From Colius striatus (lineage: Eukaryota > Chordata > Aves > Coliiformes > Coliidae): a stretch of DNA of 64,000 bases. The stretch is from contig NC_084781.1 in NCBI RefSeq assembly GCF_028858725.1, forward strand, positions 4,410,513 to 4,474,512, in the 5' to 3' direction. A program made the position numbers and the translations under genes. The notes beneath the pieces are model-generated. The model was not told the DNA's origin, made no database searches, and saw only the letters and a program-made list of their open reading frames with translations. Shown here piece after piece: positions 62,909 to 64,000 of this stretch (its first letter is position 1; the number at the start of each line of letters is the position of its first letter).

Positions 62909-64000
62909 CTGAAAAATCAGAGGCCAGAGTTACAGCACAGCTGCTCATATGGCCAACACGTCTCCCAAGTCAGCTCCTGTTTCACATTATGATACTGCCC
63001 CGCTTCAGCCTTGGATACAACCCAAGGACACCATGAGGTTGCAAAATACAAACAAACATCTGCAGGGAGAGCACAGTGGCCAAACAACAAAGAGGTATGA
63101 GCAGGTTCCAAGGCACAACTCATCTAAAGTCCAGAACTCTTTGATGTGAGCTAAAACCACAAACCCAGAGAGCTATGAGCTGTCCTTTATCCTTCACATC
63201 AGCGACGAGATGGCATAGGGCTCTTCTCAAGTGTAGAACCATAGAATGGTGGGGGTCGGAAGGGCCCTGCAGAGCTCCTCCAGCCCAAGCCCCTGCTAAA
63301 GCAGGTTTCCCTCGATCAGGGGGCACAGGAATGCGTCCAGGTGGGTTTGGAAACCTCCTGAGAAGGAGCCTCCACACTCTCCCTGGGCAGTCTGTCCCAC
63401 ACAGATCACCACATCAAGGTGAGGTGCTGCATGGTTCGGAAGCTGACAACAAACAGGGAGCTTCCTGCCAACTCTTTTATACCTACTCTGAAACAACACT
63501 GGAATTTTACCAGCAGAGCCACACACTCCACTGTCCGTTTTTCCTTGGAGCCAAGGCCTCTGCCCGGCCTTCAGGAAGTCCATCCCAGGGAGTCATCTCC
63601 TGCAACAAGAAGCCCATCTCACCCTCCTTCAGCAGAGATTGTTCTGATGGGGCAAAGGCTGCATCTCCCCTGCCTGGCTGGGAAAGAGGTGAAACAGCAG
63701 CACAAAACACAATGTGCCTGAAATGACAAAGGCTGAGAGCTGCTGAGAAGAGGTAACATTTCAGAGGCCCTCCACTGTGCATGGACAGAAAGCGCTTTTT
63801 GTTCCCATTCTGAGCCCAAGCTGAATGTGATCGGTGCTGTGTCACGGCCCCTGTCGAGTGATGATGGGACCTGGCAGGCTGGGTGACCCCAGGGAGTCCT
63901 GCTGAAGGCAGGAATGTTTCTGGAGAACAGCAGATCCTCTGTCTGCTGGGAAATGAGGTAAGGGCCACAACGCACTAGGATTTCCCCAGTCTCACGGACA
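62909..64000 (-). other. TBCEL: TBCEL intron, partial
   Basis: No further TBCEL exon found before the window end. Contains one CR1 fragment. Confidence 0.7.
63235..63412 (-). mobile_element. CR1 3'-end fragment
   Basis: AGAACCATAGAATGGTGGGG, then GGAAGGGCCCTGCAGAGCTC and TCCCTGGGCAGTCTGTCCCA: same subfamily as 16614-16712. Confidence 0.85.

Overview
The window is vertebrate nuclear DNA, most likely from a bird microchromosome. It holds parts or all of four protein-coding genes, all on the minus strand, in the order of transcription TBCEL (last exon only, 62590-62908), TECTA (complete, 33818-54344), SC5D (complete coding region, 30054-31481) and SORL1 (5' part, 1395-24933; the rest lies before position 1). 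This is the same order and orientation as in the human chromosome 11q block. A bird is suggested by CR1 retroposon fragments with the typical tail (TTCTATGAYTCYATG), by very compact introns (25 SORL1 exons in 25 kb, 23 TECTA coding exons in 21 kb), and by GC-rich exons with CpG-island promoters. There are no prokaryotic features and no recognisable phage, CRISPR or insertion sequence.

Region by region: 1-1394 is SORL1 intron; 1395-18085 carries SORL1 coding exons 25 to 2; 18086-24765 is the long first intron; 24766-24933 is SORL1 exon 1 in a CpG island that also contains a 36-bp minisatellite. 25.0-29.2 kb is intergenic with CR1 fragments. 29.24-32.15 kb is SC5D with its GC-box promoter. 32.15-32.92 kb is a short spacer. 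32.92-54.35 kb is TECTA. 54.35-58.1 kb is intergenic. 58.1-62.6 kb is probably TBCEL 3' UTR and flank. 62.9-64.0 kb is TBCEL intron.

I located each exon by reading minus-strand frames between AG acceptors and GT (once GC) donors, and then checked phase across every junction. The 23 TECTA coding exons sum to 6456 nt (2151 residues plus stop; the human protein is about 2155). The four SC5D coding exons give 289 residues. The 25 SORL1 exons run in frame for 1154 residues. A small SORL1 exon (7953-8038) and the last two TECTA exons were found only by this junction logic. The genes are functionally unrelated: SORL1 is an endosomal sorting receptor, SC5D a cholesterol-synthesis desaturase, TECTA an inner-ear matrix protein and TBCEL a tubulin-destabilising factor. 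Their proximity is conserved synteny, not an operon.

I did not find a new biological system. The points worth a second look are a very short SORL1 propeptide without a clear furin site, a GC-AG intron before the GPI-signal exon of TECTA, two minisatellites inside SORL1, and CR1 remnants ending within about 30 bp of two SORL1 splice donors.
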